Under the pieces are notes generated by a model. It was given only the letters and a program-made list of their open reading frames with translations. It had not been told where the DNA came from and made no database searches. Shown here in pieces: positions 7,654 through 16,393 of a stretch of 64,000 nucleotides of DNA. How positions within the stretch are numbered: position 1 is the stretch's first letter; the number at the start of each line of letters is the position of its first letter. Source of the stretch: Rhizobium sp. BK376. GTDB taxonomy: Bacteria; Pseudomonadota; Alphaproteobacteria; Rhizobiales; Rhizobiaceae. The position numbers were made by a program, and so were the translations under genes. Where the stretch lies: NCBI RefSeq assembly GCF_004341625.1, contig NZ_SLZG01000007.1:1-64000 (forward strand), written 5' to 3'.

Positions 7654-8037
7654 TCAGCAGTTGAAGTGCATAAGGATGAACATCGCGGGGAAGATCACCA
7701 CTGCGAACATAGACAGGTTGCTGACGTACGGCACAAGGCGCTTGCGCTCAGGCTTCTTTCTGCTCCGGGGCTTTGGGAGTGGACCATACGGACCCTCGCC
7801 GTTCGACCTGAAGTACAGGTAGCCGATGCCCATATGGGTCGCCAGTGAAACAAAACCGACCGCCAACCAGATCAAGGTGGTTGAAGTCCAGCTATTGGCG
7901 CATTCAGCTTGCTTGTTCTCGATGCTCAGGCCCGCGATGCCGTTGGCGATGGTGCCCACCACCCACATTGCGAACCCTGACACCGCCAAAGCGTAGACAG
8001 CCATGGACTTGTTTTGAGGATCGTATGGAAGGCTCAT
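7654..8037 (-). CDS. Small membrane protein, unknown
   Basis: 127 residues with three predicted helices: VYALAVSGFAMWVVGTIANG, TTLIWLAVGFVSLATHMGIGY and LSMFAVVIFPAMFILM. A basic loop (PKPRSRKKPERKR) lies between helices two and three and is probably cytoplasmic. No family recognised. It converges with the SOS-boxed pair and, with it, forms a roughly 1-kb cassette next to repeat copy B. Confidence 0.55.
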   Translation of the reverse strand: MSLPYDPQNKSMAVYALAVSGFAMWVVGTIANGIAGLSIENKQAECANSWTSTTLIWLAVGFVSLATHMGIGYLYFRSNGEGPYGPLPKPRSRKKPERKRLVPYVSNLSMFAVVIFPAMFILMHFNC

Positions 8038-8157
8038 GCATTGCCTGCTGCATTGGGGCGATATCTTATCTGCGCAGCTCGCCTCGGAGTTGAGGTTTCA
8101 ATTTGGTAGACCTTCGAGGTAAAGGCAAGTGCCAGTAGGCATGCGTTACCTGAGCGA

Positions 8158-8278
8158 AGCGAGGTATTCTCCGACGCCGAGAATGAAGAACAAGTTTTTC
8201 GGCTGACGCGCGCGAAAAACAATTGCCTCAGCGCGGACATCTTAATTGAACAGCACAACTCGAAAGCGCATCCTTTTG
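8158..8278 (+). repeat. Diverged direct repeat, copy B (decayed SHOCT-like 3' end)
   Basis: Matches copy A at 167-288 in the same orientation. In the frame matching copy A it reads VFSDAENEEQVFRLT, but the natural frame is shifted upstream and the stop codon is lost. It occupies most of the 316-base gap between the membrane-protein gene and the TetR remnant. Confidence 0.55.
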
Positions 8279-8353
8279 GTTTCTTTTTCCGCACGCCGGA
8301 TGGATGCCGAGTGCGGACCTCGCCGGTCTCTTTTCAGCTAGTTGTATCATCCT

Positions 8354-8749
8354 CTACATCGCCTTATTCAGACGTAGGATGTACCAGCGAGCGCCGATGG
8401 TCCCGCGGTCAATCAGGGCCGGGAACCTAAGCTTCGCCGCCTCGACATCGCCTGTTTCGCTCAGCAGAGCGTGCGCCCGGGTGAAGGCAAAGCTCCAGGT
8501 CGAGCGAGCAGCGCGGCGGCAAGGTACGCATCGCCGTCGTTGTGCGGACGATCGGCGGCGTCGGCCAGCACCTCAGCCAGCGCGCCGACGAAGTCATCGC
8601 ATATCTGTCGCGAGCGCTTTGAGCGCCTCGCTCGCCAGCGCAGTTTCCACGAAGGCCCTCGTCTCGGTGAATAGCGGGAAGGACGGGTGGCGTTGCTCAA
8701 TGATGCGGTGCGCCCGCACCTTTCTCGAAACGAATTCGCAGATAGCTAG
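8354..8749 (-). pseudogene. TetR-family regulator remnant (C-terminal domain)
   Basis: Read leftward in three frames in turn, the DNA gives a typical TetR ligand-domain sequence: RIIEQRHPSFPLFTETRAF, then DFVGALAEVLADAADRPHN with YLAAALLAR, then TWSFAFTRAHALLSETGD and FPALIDRGTIGARWY, ending at a TAG (8354-8356). The first frame ends in a TGA and the second is left by a further shift. The DNA-binding N-terminus is absent, so this is a dead fragment of a gene otherwise lost. It marks the left edge of the methyltransferase island. Confidence 0.6.
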
Positions 8750-8793
8750 CATTCTAACGAAACCACATCCTCGCCTTTAAAGCCTGATCCGAT

Positions 8794-10773
8794 ATGGGAC
8801 ACCAGACTACACTTATGGTTTGCGTGGGCGGAATGAACTCGAAGGCGAAAGCACTGGCTGCAGCAAAGAAGCGGATACTGGCGCTTCAATCCCAAATGAC
8901 TAAGCGCATTCTCCAGATCGCCGCCGAAGTGGAGAAGCTCACCGAAATCGCGACCGAGGACGAAACGCGGGAATTCCTTCGCGTCACTTGCAATGTGCCC
9001 TCTTCCGAACTTGCCACCTACGTTGCGTTCGGGGAAACGCTGAAAGGCTACGAGGCTCTTCTGCATGATGCCCGCGTGTCATTCCCGGTGATGAAGGCGC
9101 TCGTCGCTGCGGACGAAGATACCCGTAACGAGGTTCTTGAGCGCATGGTGATCGGCGCCAGGATCGACGTCAGGGAGATTTCGGCAATCCGGAAGCGGCT
9201 GAGGGACGCACAGCTTACGCCCTTCCAAGTTCTGGCAAAGCGGAATGCCAAGCTTGTCACCGCCGCGGCGCGAAAAAGAGGTGGCGAGGCCGGAGAGCAC
9301 TTCAAGAGCGATCTGCAATCGTTCCTTGACGGCATCGTGGACGAACACAAGACCGAACGACTTGCGTCGAGCGACATCCGCGTGAAAGCCGGGCGCTTGC
9401 TGAAAGAATTTGAATCCCTGTTCGGCCAAGAGCATCCCGACCCCACGAAGATAAAGGCTGGGTCATCGCGCCATGCCCTGGCAACGGCTCACCGTACACT
9501 TGTCCGTCTGAAACAGGGTACGCTCATCGATGAAAACGTGGGCCGAAAGCTCGTGCGCCAGCGCCACCCGGGTTTTCTGCCGTTGTTTCACCTGAGCGGG
9601 AAGGCGCTCGGCGAGTACAAGGACGACAGGGTCAAAGTGCGTCAGGTTCCGCCACAGCACCATCGCCTAAAGGTTCTCGAAATTTGTGGTGGGGCGGGTG
9701 GAATGGCCCTCGGGCTGGAAAGCGCCGGTTTCGAACATGTCGCCCTGATTGAGTGGGACAAAAAGGCGGCTGCGACGCTGAGGAAGAACAGAGCAGACTG
9801 GAACGTACTAGAGGAAGACATCAGGAAAATCGACTTCCGACCATACCGCAAGACAGGTATCGATCTCCTCGCGGGCGGACCGCCCTGCCAGCCATATTCC
9901 GCCGATGGTTTTGGACGGGGAAAGGACGATCCGAGAGATCTTCTCCCGGAGTGCGTTCGGGTCGTGAGTGAAGTCAAGCCGCGGGCCTTCGTGTTTGAGA
10001 ACGTCGAAGGTTTGCTTCATGAGCGGCACGCCGACCACATAGCCGCCATCCTTCGTGGCTTCAGAAAGGCTGGATACGCGGCCGACATCTATCGGATAAG
10101 AGCAGAACACTACGGCGTAGCCCAGGAGCGGGGGCGTGTGCTGATTATCGGCGTCCGAAGGGAGCTTGCGGGCGCATTCCGCATGCCACCGACCTTCCCG
10201 GAGCGCAGATCCAACCTCGGAGACGCGCTCGTCGACCTGATGGCCGCAAACGGATGGGAAGGCGCATATGAATGGGCGCGCGAGCGGCGCGAGCAACCGG
10301 TCTTCGATCCAAAAGGCAATATCATAGCACGAGGAGTGCTCGCGTCCGCAATGGTGACAAGCCGGGGCAAGCGCAGACCGAACGAAACAGCAAGATGGGC
10401 TGGAAAAGGCGTCGACATCGCTAGTCTCCGAGACGAGGCCCCAACGTCCACGCAGGGGACGCTGAAGGGGTTCCGCCCTGCTCTCACCGCAAGGATGTGC
10501 GCTCGCTTGCAAGATTTTCCCGACAACTGGGAATTCTGCGGCGGCAAGGAGGCGACAGCAACCCAGATAGGCAACGCAGTCCCCCGTCGATTGGCTCAGG
10601 CGGTCGGCCTGGCGTTGTTCTCGGCAATGAAAGACGTGATATGGGACTGGGAGGCCATGCTTTGGCCCGCGAAGACTCGTGTTGGGATTCCGGCGCCCCC
10701 GCTCGTGCCGGATGAAATCCCATTGGGCAAAAAGGCCGAAATGCTCGGCACCTCACGCGAGTTGATGTCGTAG
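8794..10773 (+). CDS. DNA (cytosine-5) methyltransferase with helical N-terminal extension
   Basis: 659 residues. The C-terminal half carries the C5-methyltransferase motifs in order: I EICGGAGGMALGLE (about 294), IV GGPPCQPYS with the catalytic Cys (about 361), VI FENVEG (about 401), VIII QERGRVLIIG (about 443), RLQDFP in the target region (about 570) and X QIGNAVP (about 590). The first 285 residues are helical, rich in Lys/Glu/Arg and unlike a standard enzyme; they may bind DNA or a partner. Starts at 8794, 8815 and 8833 are all in frame and none has a strong ribosome site. The HNH nuclease at 11.5-12.4 kb is the obvious candidate restriction partner, though transcribed in the opposite direction. 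Confidence 0.92.
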   Translation: MGHQTTLMVCVGGMNSKAKALAAAKKRILALQSQMTKRILQIAAEVEKLTEIATEDETREFLRVTCNVPSSELATYVAFGETLKGYEALLHDARVSFPVMKALVAADEDTRNEVLERMVIGARIDVREISAIRKRLRDAQLTPFQVLAKRNAKLVTAAARKRGGEAGEHFKSDLQSFLDGIVDEHKTERLASSDIRVKAGRLLKEFESLFGQEHPDPTKIKAGSSRHALATAHRTLVRLKQGTLIDENVGRKLVRQRHPGFLPLFHLSGKALGEYKDDRVKVRQVPPQHHRLKVLEICGGAGGMALGLESAGFEHVALIEWDKKAAATLRKNRADWNVLEEDIRKIDFRPYRKTGIDLLAGGPPCQPYSADGFGRGKDDPRDLLPECVRVVSEVKPRAFVFENVEGLLHERHADHIAAILRGFRKAGYAADIYRIRAEHYGVAQERGRVLIIGVRRELAGAFRMPPTFPERRSNLGDALVDLMAANGWEGAYEWARERREQPVFDPKGNIIARGVLASAMVTSRGKRRPNETARWAGKGVDIASLRDEAPTSTQGTLKGFRPALTARMCARLQDFPDNWEFCGGKEATATQIGNAVPRRLAQAVGLALFSAMKDVIWDWEAMLWPAKTRVGIPAPPLVPDEIPLGKKAEMLGTSRELMS

Positions 10774-10977
10774 CTCAGCCCCCGAGGCGATCGCACGCTC
10801 TCTTTATGGCAGGCGGCCATGGGAAAGTCCTGATCGCTTGGCGTTCCCTGCGATCAATCGACGTTGCCGAACCGCGGAAGAGGCATTTTGACGAGGCACC
10901 AATCGTCTCCGTCGCAAACCGAGGGGTCTGCCCCCTGCACGGGTCCTGAACGCGCATCGCATGTGGAGACGAGATCG

Positions 10978-11268
10978 CTAATCGCGACGCTTCAATAGCT
11001 CCCGACTACGCCGTTCGCGGAGCAAAACGCGACTCCGGTGATATGGCTTGAATCCGGCCTTTGCGAGGGCTTCGCCAAGTGTCGGTGGAGTATCGGAACT
11101 CATCGAAAGATCAAACTGCGGTGTGAGGAGCGAGACACTCGGCGCATATGTTTCTTCAACTGTGGCGTTCACGCGCAGACCGAGGACTGTCGCCCGTCTG
11201 ATCGCCTTGTTAAGAAGCGACATCAGTTCACGCACCTCGGTTACGGCAATCTTCTGCTCGTCATTCAT
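10978..11268 (-). CDS. Unknown 96-aa protein, paralogue tail of the 4.7-kb gene
   Basis: ATG at 11268. The N-terminal half is helical (VTEVRELMSLLNKAIRRATV) and the C-terminal 35 residues carry the motif TLGEALAKAGFKPYHRSRV followed by basic residues, shared with the 45-aa protein at 4666-4803. The longer frame to 11442 is not supported. It lies between the methyltransferase and the HNH nuclease but in this family is not known to act in restriction. A GC hairpin lies just upstream in its leader. Confidence 0.6.
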   Translation of the reverse strand: MNDEQKIAVTEVRELMSLLNKAIRRATVLGLRVNATVEETYAPSVSLLTPQFDLSMSSDTPPTLGEALAKAGFKPYHRSRVLLRERRSRELLKRRD

Positions 11269-11288
11269 ACTGCCATCCCAAAGGAGAA

Positions 11289-11307
11289 GCCCCGCGGCGG
11301 TCGGGGC
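11289..11307 (-). other. GC hairpin in a leader
   Basis: GCCCCG and CGGGGC pair around a seven-base loop, 20 bases upstream of the ATG at 11268. It could end upstream transcription or affect expression of the gene; no clear U run follows. Confidence 0.35.
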
Positions 11308-11454
11308 TGGCAACGGAATAGAACTCAGGTGCCATACTAACAAAATCGCTTCTGATCTCAAGTTAGACCAACGAGCGCGTCTTCCGACAATCCGGACGGA
11401 AGTGCAAGCATATGCCTGACGGAAATGCTGAGCCCGCCGCAAAAACGACGCCCG

Positions 11455-12366
11455 TCACAACGAACTGAACCGCTCGCGATGGCGCGCCACATAAGCTGGA
11501 TGCGGCCACATCCGGGCATCCTCAGGCAAATGAATGCGATCCATCTGCTTCGCAAACAGCGTTCGCAACTCCGACGGCACCTTGTTGTGCGACACAAGGA
11601 TCCGGTAGTCATCGGTCAGCGAAATCAGATGCCTGTCGAAGAGCCAATGCACGGTGGCCGATAGTGCGATACCATTTTGGGCGACGTCCGGACCGCCATC
11701 TGCTACCGACCATATGTGGGCGGCCTGGGCTTCGGACTTACCCCCGCCATTCACTATACGAAGCCCTGTAATCGCGCAGCGACTGTCGTAGGCGTCACAG
11801 ACCTTGCGTCGAAAGCTGGCTTCCCGGATCTTCCGGTTCATTAGAATCTGCTCGATACGGCGCTCCTGCTCGATGAGCGGGAGATGGAGAAGCTCCTGAG
11901 TGGGGCCGTCGACATGCTTCGGATCAAGTTCCAGACGGATGGCGTTATCGGGCGCGAGCGTCTCGGAAAGCCCCGCTCGTGCGATGGCCGCGAAATCGGT
12001 CTCGGGAATGACACGAATTGATTTGCCCTGGAGGAACGCCCCAACGCGCGTCGGATCTGCTACCGACAGCAGGGACGTCTCCCAGTAGCGCCCATCACGG
12101 AAGAAGGGTACGGGTTCATCGAACTCCTGATACTCGGCCATGACGGCATACGCGTGCCCGGGCTCTTTAGGATCATCTTCGATCGCCACGACCTTCGCGG
12201 TCGCCACATAAGCCCTGCGACCACCGTTTCGCTGTGGCTCGCGATAGACGATCCAGTCGCCGACCAATGTCTCTGCAGTCCGGCGATACTGCTTCGGAAA
12301 ATGGTACCTGAACGCGACATCATCCTTGTAACCAGAGTCCCGCTTGGTATCGAAAATGCCTTTCAA
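11455..12366 (-). CDS. HNH restriction endonuclease-like protein
   Basis: 303 residues. The C-terminal third contains an HNH_2-type nuclease domain: FRRKVCDAYDSRCAITG, AQAAHIWSVADGGPDVAQNG and HWLFDRHLISL, with the His-Asn-His metal site recognisable. The N-terminal 190 residues contain WIVYREPQRNGGRRAY and probably bind DNA. This arrangement is common in type II HNH restriction enzymes. TTG at 12366 with AGGGG seven bases upstream is the best start. Next to the C5 methyltransferase it suggests a restriction-modification pair. Target sequence unknown. Confidence 0.8.
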   Translation of the reverse strand: MKGIFDTKRDSGYKDDVAFRYHFPKQYRRTAETLVGDWIVYREPQRNGGRRAYVATAKVVAIEDDPKEPGHAYAVMAEYQEFDEPVPFFRDGRYWETSLLSVADPTRVGAFLQGKSIRVIPETDFAAIARAGLSETLAPDNAIRLELDPKHVDGPTQELLHLPLIEQERRIEQILMNRKIREASFRRKVCDAYDSRCAITGLRIVNGGGKSEAQAAHIWSVADGGPDVAQNGIALSATVHWLFDRHLISLTDDYRILVSHNKVPSELRTLFAKQMDRIHLPEDARMWPHPAYVARHRERFSSL

Positions 12367-12441
12367 GAGAAACCCCTGCCCTCGCCTTTAAGTGGAACCT
12401 AAAGCGGTCCGCGTGGATGATCAACATGCTTCCGCGCGATC

Positions 12442-12891
12442 TCAGCTGTCGTCGGAGATCGCCTTTCCTTCGTAGCGCACCCGAAAATTCCGTCTGTGAA
12501 AATCCTGTTCGAAGCAAACGAAGACGAGCTCCAGGTCGTTGGCATTATCGCGCTTTCCAAGAAGGCTGAGCGTGACGACAATCACCCCGGCGTAACCGCG
12601 TGTCAGTCGAAAGGCCGCATTTCGGATGTCGGTGGTCTCCGGATCTCTCCGATCGTCGCGACGCTCGTAGACGGCCCAGAAGCGGGCCGCATCCCAAGTC
12701 TGCCTCAATATCTCACTTATTTCGGCCTTGAACTCCTCGGCGTGCATTGCTGGTCCCCAGGACAGCGCCTTCTCTCCCGCGTCGCTGGCGATGTTGAGAT
12801 AGCCGTCATACTGGTGGGCGCCCGACAGCGCTTCTTCGATGAACTTGAATGCTGAATTTTCGCTGATTGGAGTCTTGAAGAGAATTGCCAT
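12442..12891 (-). CDS. Unknown 149-aa protein upstream of the HNH nuclease
   Basis: Soluble, mixed alpha/beta-looking protein with no signal peptide. Features seen are an N-terminal helix (SENSAFKFIEEALSG), an acidic-basic stretch AVYERRDDRRDPE, and a hydrophobic core VIVVTLSLLG followed by DLELVFVCFEQDFHRRNFRVRY. No catalytic motif was identified. It is 75 bases upstream of the HNH nuclease in the same direction, so it may be cotranscribed and act as an accessory or control factor of that enzyme. Confidence 0.55.
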   Translation of the reverse strand: MAILFKTPISENSAFKFIEEALSGAHQYDGYLNIASDAGEKALSWGPAMHAEEFKAEISEILRQTWDAARFWAVYERRDDRRDPETTDIRNAAFRLTRGYAGVIVVTLSLLGKRDNANDLELVFVCFEQDFHRRNFRVRYEGKAISDDS

Positions 12892-13065
12892 CGAATCGCC
12901 GCGGGTTACCGAACTTGCTCTCCTAGCAACTCTAGCAGCTTTTCGAACTCCTCGATTTGCTACTGGATCGCGGCGCGAAGTCCGTGGCGGTCATCCTCGA
13001 TGGTGCTATCGGTTCCCGATGCGCCGCTATATGAACCCGAGCCTATGCCGATCACAGCTAGGTCC

Positions 13066-13866
13066 TCACCTCGGCTCCTGAACTCCTGGCACCCAGATTG
13101 CTGACGTATCGTCCCCAAATGGCCTCGCCTGCCCATCCAGAACACAAGCTCCCACCCAGGCACAAACGACGGCATCGAGACAATCCTCGAACGCCTTCAG
13201 CTGATATCCCCGTCCGGTGACAGGCGGGAGAGGTAACGCTTGCACAACGCCTTGGATCCGGGTTTCAAGCAGCAATACGATCTGGCGCCACACATCGAGC
13301 AGGTTCTCCCGCCGGACGCCAGGCGTGACTTCCGGCCAGTATTTTCCGATCTTGGAGACCTTGTATGCCAACCTTCGCTCGGCCGATGCGAGTTCGATGA
13401 GCGCAGGGTGCGGGTAAACCTCGATCAGAGCCTGTCCGCGGGGATGCGATCTCGCCAGCGGGTAGCCGATGGTGTGGAAACCGATCCGGAGTTCGTCGCT
13501 GAGCTTGCCCGGGCGGGTCTCACTTGGCGTGTGCGTTCCCGCGTGTCTGGCACCGTACGCTATCGAGATGAGATTGTCGGACGTCCTGCGACCGATGATC
13601 GGTGTCATCGCCAAGGGCATATCGACGGCCACGATATCGATCGGCGAACCGACCATACAATTCGCCGCATTGATGATGGCGGTCGCGTCGGGGATCGAAC
13701 CCCTGTGTCGCAGGACCGGTTCCACGGCGAGCGGAGGCCGCAGGAAGGCCGCATACGAAGCCGAGACGTGCATCAAGCGCCAGCCGGAGCCGTCGTCAGC
13801 TACCAGCGCAACGCCGCTGGGTTCCCGTTCGGTCCATGCGGCGTCAATTCCGAGAACTGATCTCAT
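13066..13866 (-). CDS. DUF429 domain protein (predicted RNase H-fold nuclease)
   Basis: 266 residues beginning SVLGIDAAWT, the acidic first strand typical of DUF429. IVAVDMPLAMTP (second acidic strand) and EVYPHPAL follow, and the C-terminal helix region KAFEDCLDAVVCAWVGA supplies a further Asp. DUF429 is predicted to have an RNase H-like fold; its substrate is unknown. ATG at 13866 has AGGA seven bases upstream, so the upstream part of the frame to 13944 is excluded. It is divergent from, and overlaps slightly with, the HNH-helicase frame. Position within a methylase/nuclease cluster suggests a nucleic-acid role. Confidence 0.8.
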   Translation of the reverse strand: MRSVLGIDAAWTEREPSGVALVADDGSGWRLMHVSASYAAFLRPPLAVEPVLRHRGSIPDATAIINAANCMVGSPIDIVAVDMPLAMTPIIGRRTSDNLISIAYGARHAGTHTPSETRPGKLSDELRIGFHTIGYPLARSHPRGQALIEVYPHPALIELASAERRLAYKVSKIGKYWPEVTPGVRRENLLDVWRQIVLLLETRIQGVVQALPLPPVTGRGYQLKAFEDCLDAVVCAWVGACVLDGQARPFGDDTSAIWVPGVQEPR

Positions 13867-15618
13867 GCAATTTTCCTGGTTACACTTTCGCAGGCACTTT
13901 GTTTCACAATCCCGAGCTGAGGCAACGGGCTGAGTGGTGTTCATTGGTAGATTGGGAAGATACCCGCCGACTCGTGTTGGAGCGTGACGGCTTCAAATGC
14001 GTATCCTGCTCGACGAAACTGAAGTCGCGCGACGCCGACATTCATCACCTTCTTCCGAGATCGATGGGCGGATCCGACGAACTCTCAAACCTGGTGGCGC
14101 TGTGTGACGGCTGCCACGCCGCCCACCATCCCAACCTGGCAGGAGGACTCGCAAGGCGCGCGATAGAGCGTTGGGCGATGCGCCTGGCTCGCTGGCTGGA
14201 TCGGGATGCGCAGGGTCTCGAGGCCGGAATAAACTTCGGACCCGTCCTGCGCTTGTTCGGCGTCTCCCATTTCAGGAGTGGGCAACTTCCGATCGTCCTG
14301 GCAGCACTTGCCGGGAAATCCGTGCTCGTCGTCAGCCCGACCTGGATCCGGAAAGTCACTGTGTTTCCAGATCCCTGCCCTGCTTCGACGTGGCTGCACA
14401 ATGGTGGTAAGTCCACTGAAGACTCTCATGGCGGATCAGGTCTCCGGGCTTCTTCGCAAGAAGATCCCGGCGACCTTCGTCAATAGCGGTCTCAGTGCTG
14501 AGGAGAAGGAAATCCGCTACGACATGGTCGGTGTGAATGCGGTAAAGTTCCTGTATCTCGCGCCCGAGCGCTTCTTCGTGAAGAGCCGAAGGGAGAGGAA
14601 GGCGCTGGCCGAAAGCAAGCCCGAATTCCTTGTCGTGGACGAAGCCCACTGCGTCGATGCTTGGGGCCGAGATTTCAGACCGGAGTATGGTCGCCTTGCG
14701 GAGGTCCGGGAGAAGCTCGGCTCTCCGCCGATCCTTGCTTTCACCGCTACCGCAGGTCAGGCGATGCAGCAGCGTATCCTAGCATCGCTTGGGATCGAAG
14801 ATGCAGAAGTCTTCGTTCGAGGTGTTGATCGGCCGAACATAGCTATGGTCCGATGGCAGGCGGCATCTTCAGCGCGGCATCACGAAATCGCGTCGCTGTT
14901 GCGGCTCCCGGTGCTCGCCGGACGAAAGGTCATGGTATTCGTGCCGACCGCACGCATCGGCCAGGAACTGCAGACCGACCTCAAGAACAACGGGCTCGAC
15001 GTCCCGTTCTATCATTCCAAGCTGGGTAGCGAATGGGAGCGTCAGGAGCTCCTCAAGCGTTTCCAGGGTGAGAGTCGCCCGGTGGTAAACCACATCATAT
15101 GCACCAACGCGTTTGGCATGGGACTGGACGTGCCGGATGTGCGGCTCGTCATTCACTGGCAGCAGCCAGCCTCCGTCGAGGATTATCTGCAGGAATTCGG
15201 ACGCGCTGGCCGCGACGGCAAGCAGTCCGTCGCAGTGACGTTCACCGAGGGAGGGCGTGGCCCAGGACGGGATGTCGGTCTTCTCCGTTTTATGGCCGAG
15301 AAGACCGCCAACGGTTCCGGTTTGGACGAAGTCACAGCCCGAGCGATGCTGAAGCAGCGATACTCGCAGATCGAGGATCTGACTAATCTATTGGCGTCGA
15401 GAAGCTGTTTTCGCCGAGGCATTGTCGAATATTTTGAAGGTCCGAAGGTGAAGCCCCGCCTTAGCCTCGGAATGAAGATATTGAATTGGGTGTTCAGCAA
15501 GGAGGTCACACCGAAGCGGTTTCGATACTGCTGTGACGCTTGCGCAGCCGTCGATCGACGACTTGAGAATTTGCAACAACACGTGGCATCGGTGTTCGCG
15601 AAACAGGCAGGTGGCTAG
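13836..15618 (+). pseudogene. HNH nuclease-RecQ helicase fusion, frameshifted in Walker A
   Basis: The first frame (to 14486) encodes an HNH domain (LERDGFKCVSCSTKL, ADIHHLLPRSMGG, LVALCDGCHAAHH) and then the start of a RecQ helicase (HFRSGQLPIVLAALAGKSVL). At the P-loop the frame changes: an extra T at about 14343 splits PTGSGKS. The second frame continues with GSGKSLCFQIPALL, PLKTLMADQ, the DEAH box (VVDEAHCVDAWGRDF), FTATA, NAFGMGLDVPDV, EFGRAGRDGK and a C-terminal YCCDAC zinc-type motif. Deleting that base restores one protein of about 590 residues. Start is uncertain; a TTG at 13944 would avoid overlap with DUF429. A nuclease-RecQ fusion in a modification island suggests a defence enzyme, inactive unless the shift is an error. 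Confidence 0.82.
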
Positions 15619-15699
15619 CAGTCGGGACTTCGAACGGACGCGCTTTCGCGTGCACCTAGCCTCCCTCGCAGGCTGGAGACCAGTTGCGGATAGGGTTCG

Positions 15700-15786
15700 G
15701 TTGCGCCGGCGAAAATCCAGGGTGACACTTTATCGATCCCACCACGAGACCGACGATGCAATTATACGAAGAACCGTTTGCTCCAC
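15700..15786 (+). repeat. Duplicated leader module, copy 1
   Basis: About 85 bases align with 16394-16480. The identical core is TGACACTTTAT, preceded by GCGCCG and ATCCAG and followed by the initial codons of the downstream ORF. Each copy precedes one gene of the island, so it may carry promoter and translation-start signals. Confidence 0.6.
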
Positions 15787-15836
15787 TCCCTGCTTCAGCC
15801 AGCCCTGTCGCATTCGACATTGGAGCCGGCGCATGA
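15756..15836 (+). CDS. 26-aa leader ORF coupled to the Dam gene
   Basis: ATG at 15756 encodes 26 residues starting MQLYEEPFAPLPAS and ends with TGA at 15834-15836, overlapping the ATG of the Dam methyltransferase. Its first ten residues resemble the N-terminus of the 16451 protein (MSFYKEMYAEIPLL). It may be a leader for translational coupling, or the stub of a lost paralogue of that protein. Confidence 0.5.
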   Translation: MQLYEEPFAPLPASASPVAFDIGAGA

Positions 15837-16333
15837 TGCTCGGCTTCAAGATAGAGAACCATCCTCAACAAACTGCCAGACGGGGGGCAAAGGATACAGT
15901 CGACGAGCGCATAACGCCGCAATGGCTTTTTGACGCTATGGATGCACGATTCCATTTCACCCTTGATGCGGCCGCCAACTCCGTAAATGCGAAGTGTGAG
16001 CACTTCTACGACATCGACACGGACGGGCTCGCTCAGCCGTGGGCGCCCAACTCCGTCTGGTGCAATCCACCGTACAGCAACATCGGCGCCTGGGTTGAGA
16101 AGGCCTGGTGCGAACACCGTCTGGGTGCGACCGTGGTCATGCTTCTGCCCGCGAACCGTACGGAGCAGCGGTGGTGGCAGGATCACATCGAGCCCTTCCG
16201 GGATGGAAAGGGGCCTCTCCGCACCGAATTCTTTGCTCGCAGGATTAACTTCGGCGTGCCGGGCAACGAAGCCGCGAAATTCAATAGCTCGCCCCCTTTC
16301 GGAATCGTCGCGGTTATCTTCACCCACGATTGA
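15833..16333 (+). CDS. Phage-type DNA N6-adenine methyltransferase (Dam family)
   Basis: 166 residues. The Pfam 'Dam' phage family pattern is complete: ITPQWLFDAMDARF, FTLDAAA, DGLAQPW, SVWCNPPYSNIGAWVEKA with the catalytic NPPY, and VVMLLPANRTEQRWW. It methylates adenine N6 in DNA. ATG at 15833 has GGAG eight bases upstream; the frame extends to 15533 but that part is not family-like. Translation is probably coupled to a 26-aa leader ORF whose stop overlaps this start. Such genes usually come with phages or plasmids, where they protect DNA from restriction, which suits this island. Confidence 0.88.
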   Translation: MMLGFKIENHPQQTARRGAKDTVDERITPQWLFDAMDARFHFTLDAAANSVNAKCEHFYDIDTDGLAQPWAPNSVWCNPPYSNIGAWVEKAWCEHRLGATVVMLLPANRTEQRWWQDHIEPFRDGKGPLRTEFFARRINFGVPGNEAAKFNSSPPFGIVAVIFTHD

Positions 16334-16393
16334 ACACGCTCCACTGGCGGTGGTTGGGGTCAGCGAGACCGATAGGACAAGGTGTGGAGGGCC

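Noticed and set aside
8304..8780. 158-codon rightward frame
   Set aside because: Arg/Ser-rich shadow; the leftward strand gives a TetR relic instead.
13681..13725. tRNA T-arm-like sequence (GGGGTTCGATCCCC on the minus strand)
   Set aside because: It lies in frame inside the DUF429 gene, and no acceptor, D or anticodon arm could be found around it.
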